18,528 bases of DNA from Porticoccaceae bacterium (GTDB taxonomy: Bacteria; Pseudomonadota; Gammaproteobacteria; Pseudomonadales; Porticoccaceae). The position numbers were made by a program, and so were the translations under genes. The notes beneath the pieces were generated by a model. That model was not told where the DNA came from. It did not search any database and worked only from the letters and a program-made list of their open reading frames with translations. Of the stretch, positions 15,266 through 18,528 are shown in pieces. Each line of letters starts with the position of its first letter. The first letter of the stretch is position 1. The stretch is taken from contig JALNZZ010000027.1 in assembly GCA_023229065.1 (NCBI GenBank), forward strand, positions 1-18,528, written 5' to 3'.

Positions 15266-15946
15266 TCAGTCTTCTGCGCGCAGGGTTTTCACCCCATCGC
15301 GGGTGCCCAGCAGGAGCACATCCGCTGGTCGCAGAGCGAACAGGCCGTTGGTCACCACGCCGGGAATATTGTTGATGCGCTCTTCCAGCTGACGCGGGGA
15401 AGCGATGGGGTGCAGGTGGTGGACATCGAGGATGACGTTGCCGTTGTCGGTCACCAGGCCCTGCCGGTAGACCGGGTCGCCGCCTAGCTTTACCAGCTCG
15501 CGAGCGACAAAGCTGCGGGCCATGGGAATCACTTCTACCGGCAGTGGGAAGCTGCCCAGGCGCTCTACCCACTTGCTCTCGTCGACGATACAGACGAATT
15601 CGGTGGCGGCCCCGGCGACAATCTTCTCGCGGGTCAGCGCTGCGCCGCCACCTTTGATCAGCTCCAGCCGGGGGTTGGTTTCGTCGGCACCGTCGATATA
15701 GATCTTCACGGTGCCCGCACTGTTGAGGTCGAGGACTTCGATACCGTGAGATTGCAGTCGTTGTGCAGAGGCTTCGGAGCTTGCTACAGCACCGGCGAAG
15801 CGGTGGCTGTGGGATGCCAGCAGGTCGATAAAGAAGTTGGCAGTGGAGCCGGTACCAATGCCAACGATGTCATTGTCCTGGAGGCGTTCGAGAGTGTAAT
15901 CCACCGCTGCCTGGGCTACGGCTTTTTTCAGTTCATCCTGGGTCAT
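15266..15946 (-). CDS. rpiA: Ribose-5-phosphate isomerase A
   Basis: Cytoplasmic enzyme interconverting ribose-5-phosphate and ribulose-5-phosphate in the pentose phosphate pathway. The 226 residues begin MTQDELKKAVAQAA, nearly identical to the E. coli RpiA start. Family motifs are present: GTGSTA (phosphate loop), DGADE, KGGGAALTREK, FPLPVEVIPMA and VVTNGLFA. An in-frame TTG ten codons upstream overlaps a TATAAT promoter element, so the ATG at 15946 is used. The ribosome site is weak. No defect seen. Confidence 0.96.
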   Translation of the reverse strand: MTQDELKKAVAQAAVDYTLERLQDNDIVGIGTGSTANFFIDLLASHSHRFAGAVASSEASAQRLQSHGIEVLDLNSAGTVKIYIDGADETNPRLELIKGGGAALTREKIVAGAATEFVCIVDESKWVERLGSFPLPVEVIPMARSFVARELVKLGGDPVYRQGLVTDNGNVILDVHHLHPIASPRQLEERINNIPGVVTNGLFALRPADVLLLGTRDGVKTLRAED

Positions 15947-15975
15947 GTGTATGCTCGCCGAGGGGGTGGTGCTCA

Positions 15976-15981
15976 ATTATA
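15976..15981 (-). promoter_or_regulatory. rpiA promoter, -10 element
   Basis: The minus strand reads TATAAT, a perfect -10 hexamer, 30 bases upstream of the rpiA ATG. The expected start near 15969 gives a leader of about 22 bases. No good -35 is found at 16-18 bases. The hexamer context CTATAATTG is the same as at the glyQ promoter. Confidence 0.5.
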
Positions 15982-16004
15982 GCAGCGGGTAGTGTGAACA
16001 GGCC

Positions 16005-16331
16005 CTAAGGACAATGATAGGCGATGTAGCTGCCCTTGCCATCGGCAATGGACTGGCGCACCAGGGTATTGGCACCCATCGGTACCGCCTGCTGTCGCGC
16101 CAGGTCGTCCAGTTCATTGCGCACTTTGGTCCCATCGCGTGGGATGGTAAGAATAGTGGCTTTGACAGTGCTCGATACGGTGCCCAGCCGAGTGCAGGCG
16201 CTGACCCGGTTGGCGGGTACCACGATGACTTTCTGGGCGTCCGGCGGTACTTTGACCCAGGTGCAAGCGGTGGCAGCAACCAGGAGTAACGCGGTCAGCA
16301 GGCGAGTGAGCAGAGTGCGTGCAGTGGGCAT
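16005..16331 (-). CDS. DUF4156-type lipoprotein
   Basis: Small predicted lipoprotein of 108 residues. The signal peptide MPTARTLLTRLLTALLLVAA is followed by a lipobox-like ATAC with Cys23, then TWVKV, a typical DUF4156 opening. The mature part has Cys46 (SACTRLG) and Cys107 (AYHCP), which could form a disulphide, and the ending in which DUF4156 proteins resemble one another (LARQQAVPMGANTLV). No function is established for the family. GGAG lies 8 bases before the ATG. It is on the same strand as the glutathionyl-hydroquinone reductase gene but separated by about 125 bases, so it may have its own promoter. I recognise the family from pattern only. Confidence 0.8.
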   Translation of the reverse strand: MPTARTLLTRLLTALLLVAATACTWVKVPPDAQKVIVVPANRVSACTRLGTVSSTVKATILTIPRDGTKVRNELDDLARQQAVPMGANTLVRQSIADGKGSYIAYHCP

Positions 16332-16456
16332 GGGTAATTCTCCAGCATGGGCGGGCCATCAGATACACGGGACGGCCATTGGTATGGTCAAGCGGGCGCT
16401 ATGCTAATCGCTTTGGGTTTGGTGCCGCAACCTTGACGCTATCCCGCCCCTGTAAC

Positions 16457-17395
16457 TCACAAGCTGGGCTCTGGTCCTACCGGGACGATCCCTGTCGGGT
16501 TGATGGTCCTGTGGCTGCCATAGTAATGGCGCTTGATATGGTCGAAGTTCACCGTGTCGGCAATGCCGGGCAGGCGATACAAGTGCCGCAGGTAGAGCCC
16601 CAGAGCGGGATACTCTGACAGCTTGCGGCGGTTGCACTTGAAGTGCCCGTGGTAGACGGCATCAAAACGTACCAGCGTCGTGAACAGCCGCCAGTCCGCT
16701 TCCGTCAGGTTGTCGCCGGCGAGGTAGGGGGTTTGAGCAAGGATGTCTTCGAGCCAGTCGAGACTGTCGAACAGCTCGCTATAGGCTTTTTCGTAGGCGG
16801 GCTGGCTGGTGGCGAAGCCCGCCCGGTACACGCCGTTGTTCACCGTGTCGTACACACGCTGATTCACCGCGTCAATTTTCTCCCGCAGCGCCTGGGGGTA
16901 GTAATCGTCGCGATTGCCGGTGAGCTCGTCGAAGGCGCTGTTGAACATGCGGATGATTTCCGATGACTCATTGTTAACGATGGTGTTGCGCTTTTTGTCC
17001 CACAGGACGGGCACAGTAGCACGCCCTTCATAGGTCGGGTCGGCCTTGAGGTATAGCTGGTAGATAAAGGACAGTTGATGGAGTGGGTCACCGTCGGGGC
17101 CGAACTCCCAGCCGTTCTCCAGCATCAGCGGTTCCACAGTACTGACACTGATGTGCTCTTCCAGGCCTTTCAGCTTGCGGAAGATCAGGGTGCGATGTGC
17201 CCAGGGGCAAGCCAGCGAGACATAAAGATGATAGCGGCCACTATCCGGGGTGAAACCGGCTTCTCCGCTGGGCCCGGCGGCGCCATCCGGTGTGATCCAG
17301 CTGCGAAAGCGGCTGTCCTGGCGGACGAACTCGCCATCGCTCTCGTCAGTGTCGTACCATTGATCTCGCCATTGGCCGTCGACTATCAGTCCCAT
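16457..17395 (-). CDS. yqjG: Glutathionyl-hydroquinone reductase (Xi-class GST, YqjG-like)
   Basis: Cytoplasmic Xi-class glutathione transferase that reduces glutathionyl-hydroquinones to hydroquinones, releasing glutathione disulphide; relatives include E. coli YqjG and PcpF of pentachlorophenol degraders. The 312-residue product carries the diagnostic ACPWAHRT motif with catalytic Cys63, and the C-terminal YGSHRTINPTGIVPVGP typical of the class. Two start codons exist (17401 and 17395). AAAGGAGG lies 1 base before the first but 7 before the second, so MGLIVDG is chosen. It is divergent from a LysR regulator resembling E. coli YhaJ, which probably controls it in response to quinones or aromatics (inference). 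Confidence 0.92.
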   Translation of the reverse strand: MGLIVDGQWRDQWYDTDESDGEFVRQDSRFRSWITPDGAAGPSGEAGFTPDSGRYHLYVSLACPWAHRTLIFRKLKGLEEHISVSTVEPLMLENGWEFGPDGDPLHQLSFIYQLYLKADPTYEGRATVPVLWDKKRNTIVNNESSEIIRMFNSAFDELTGNRDDYYPQALREKIDAVNQRVYDTVNNGVYRAGFATSQPAYEKAYSELFDSLDWLEDILAQTPYLAGDNLTEADWRLFTTLVRFDAVYHGHFKCNRRKLSEYPALGLYLRHLYRLPGIADTVNFDHIKRHYYGSHRTINPTGIVPVGPEPSL

Positions 17396-17504
17396 AATCA
17401 TTCCTCCTTTGGATGGTGCCCCAACAGGTTTGCTCCGCTGAGGGCAAGGACAGTGAAGGGCGGTTTATTGCCAATCCCTTCAGTGTAGTTGATGATGAAG
17501 ACAT

Positions 17505-17518
17505 GCTAGGTCTTTAGC
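17505..17518. promoter_or_regulatory. Small dyad between reductase and LysR gene
   Basis: GCTA-GGTCTT-TAGC is an imperfectly spaced dyad with 4-base arms in the middle of the 170-base divergent region. A second dyad AATAA-CATCAAA-TTATT (17549-17565) abuts the LysR start and fits a T-N11-A-like pattern for LysR autoregulation. Both are short and could be chance. Confidence 0.25.
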
Positions 17519-17567
17519 CTGAGATCTATAACTGGGCCAGACTGCTCAATAACATCAAATTATTGGA

Positions 17568-18473
17568 ATGATGGATCGCACCATGGATATCAGCCTCGAC
17601 CTGTTCCGCATTCTCGATGCCATCGACCGCCGGGGCAGTTTTGCTGCCGCTGCAGAAGAGCTCGATAAAGTGGCTTCAGCCCTGTCCTATACCATTCAAA
17701 AACATGAGCAACAGCTGGAGGTGAGCTTGTTTGTCCGGCAGGGGCGGCGCTCGGTGTTTACACCGGCGGGCCGGCTGCTGCTTGAGCGGGGTCGAGAAAT
17801 ACTTAAGGCTTCTGACAGTTTGGCCAATGACGTGGTGACGTTGGCGCGGGGCTGGGAGCCGCGCTTGCGAGTAGCGGTGGACTCTCTGGTGCCGGTGGAA
17901 GGAGTGATGGCGGCGCTGGCGGCCTTTCTCGACAAATACCCAGGGGTCGAGATCGATCTCTGCGAGGAGGTGCTGGGGGGTGGTTGGGAGGCGCTGATAC
18001 AGGATCGGGTACAGCTAGTAATAGGTGCGCCCGCACCCTTGCCCCAGATCCCGGGGATACGGACCGAGAAGCTTGGTTACCTGTCGCGAGTCTTTGCTGT
18101 GCACCATGATCACCCTTTGGCACGTCTCGGTCGCCCGCTGACTGCTGAGGATATCGCTCAGCACCGCATGGTGATTGTCCACGACACCAGCCGTAACGAG
18201 ATACCCCGCAGTCATCGCCTGCTCAGTCCCGGCAGCAATTTTTTTGTACAGACGTTCCCCCACAAAGTGGCAGCTCAGCGCGCTGGTATTGGGGTGGGGT
18301 TTTTGCCTGCCAAGGCGATAGCCCCGGCACTGGCCAGTGGTGAAATGGTTGTTCTTGAAGTGGAGGGGGTCGGCCTGGAGGACGAGCTCTATCTGGCCTG
18401 GAAAACGACCAGCCAGGGCAAAGGGCTGAAGGCGCTCAGAGAAATGTTGTTGTCAGCACAGTTATTAGAGTAG
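17568..18473 (+). CDS. LysR family transcriptional regulator (YhaJ-like)
   Basis: DNA-binding regulator of 301 residues. The N-terminal winged helix-turn-helix covers about residues 8-65, with DAIDRRGSFAAAAEEL and SALSYTIQKHEQQLEVSLF. The effector-binding domain follows from about residue 98 (WEPRLRVAVDSLVPV). The HTH and the LARGWE junction closely resemble E. coli YhaJ, which activates yqjF in response to aromatic breakdown products. Here it is divergent from the YqjG-like reductase gene, its likely target. The start is uncertain: ATG codons at 17568, 17571 and 17583 all fit, and GGA lies directly before the first. Followed by a strong hairpin. Confidence 0.9.
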   Translation: MMDRTMDISLDLFRILDAIDRRGSFAAAAEELDKVASALSYTIQKHEQQLEVSLFVRQGRRSVFTPAGRLLLERGREILKASDSLANDVVTLARGWEPRLRVAVDSLVPVEGVMAALAAFLDKYPGVEIDLCEEVLGGGWEALIQDRVQLVIGAPAPLPQIPGIRTEKLGYLSRVFAVHHDHPLARLGRPLTAEDIAQHRMVIVHDTSRNEIPRSHRLLSPGSNFFVQTFPHKVAAQRAGIGVGFLPAKAIAPALASGEMVVLEVEGVGLEDELYLAWKTTSQGKGLKALREMLLSAQLLE

Positions 18474-18475
18474 GA

Positions 18476-18520
18476 CTGATTGCAGCCGATAAGTCCTTTG
18501 GCCTCATCGGCTGCAATCAG
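18476..18520. terminator. Perfect 15-bp hairpin after the LysR gene, without T-tract
   Basis: The arms CTGATTGCAGCCGAT (18476-18490) and ATCGGCTGCAATCAG (18506-18520) are perfect complements around a 15-base loop. It begins three bases after the LysR stop codon. It probably ends or stabilises the transcript, but CTCCTCAC follows instead of a T-run. Confidence 0.6.
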
Positions 18521-18528
18521 CTCCTCAC

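Noticed and set aside
15947..15976. Upstream TTG start for rpiA
   Set aside because: It overlaps a TATAAT element, and the ATG at 15946 reproduces the E. coli RpiA N-terminus.
16332..16456. Promoter for the DUF4156 lipoprotein gene
   Set aside because: TTGACC and TTGCGG hexamers are present, but their -10 partners match the consensus poorly, so no site was called.

Overview
The window looks like chromosomal DNA of a GC-rich, probably marine, gammaproteobacterium (Halieaceae/Spongiibacteraceae-like; this placement is inference). The support is a heterotetrameric-type GlyQ/GlyS synthetase, LPS heptose and lipid A acylation genes, and the block glyQ-glyS-gmhB-acyltransferase with an LpxL-type gene divergent from glyQ. 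That block resembles the segment beside oriC in Pseudomonas (PA0005 to PA0011). Eighteen protein genes fill almost all the sequence. No tRNA, rRNA, CRISPR array, insertion sequence or phage gene was seen, and no gene-free stretch exceeds 300 bases.

Left part (1-7.1 kb, accessory in character). A dienelactone-hydrolase-family gene runs in from the left edge and has lost its start. Convergent to it, on the minus strand, are two tandem Rieske non-heme-iron oxygenase alpha subunits (928-2256 and 2540-3907). Upstream of them on the same strand is a polar-amino-acid-type ABC importer: binding protein, permease, ATPase, permease (7099 down to 4137). Both oxygenases carry Glu where most ring-hydroxylating dioxygenases have the bridging Asp. 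No beta subunit, ferredoxin or reductase gene is nearby. Linking the importer to the oxygenases is a hypothesis based on order and strand.

Middle part (7.2-15.2 kb, housekeeping). On the minus strand, glyQ, glyS, gmhB and a PlsC-type acyltransferase form a tight operon with ATGA overlaps and a recognisable promoter before glyQ. Divergent from glyQ is an LpxL/HtrB-type acyltransferase, apparently preceded by a six-codon leader ORF that ends in an ATGA overlap. A gamma-carbonic-anhydrase-like gene converges on it. The ABC-F ATPase uup is divergent from that gene.

Right part (15.2-18.5 kb). rpiA converges on uup across a hairpin that fills the gap. It is followed by a DUF4156-type lipoprotein gene and a glutathionyl-hydroquinone reductase, then a divergent LysR regulator. 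The regulator and reductase recall the E. coli yhaJ/yqjG neighbourhood and probably form a quinone/aromatic stress module.

No clearly new multi-gene system is evident. The less ordinary signals are the tandem Glu-type Rieske pair beside an orphan importer, several long perfect hairpins without T-tracts, operator-like palindromes, and the leader ORF before the lipid A acyltransferase.
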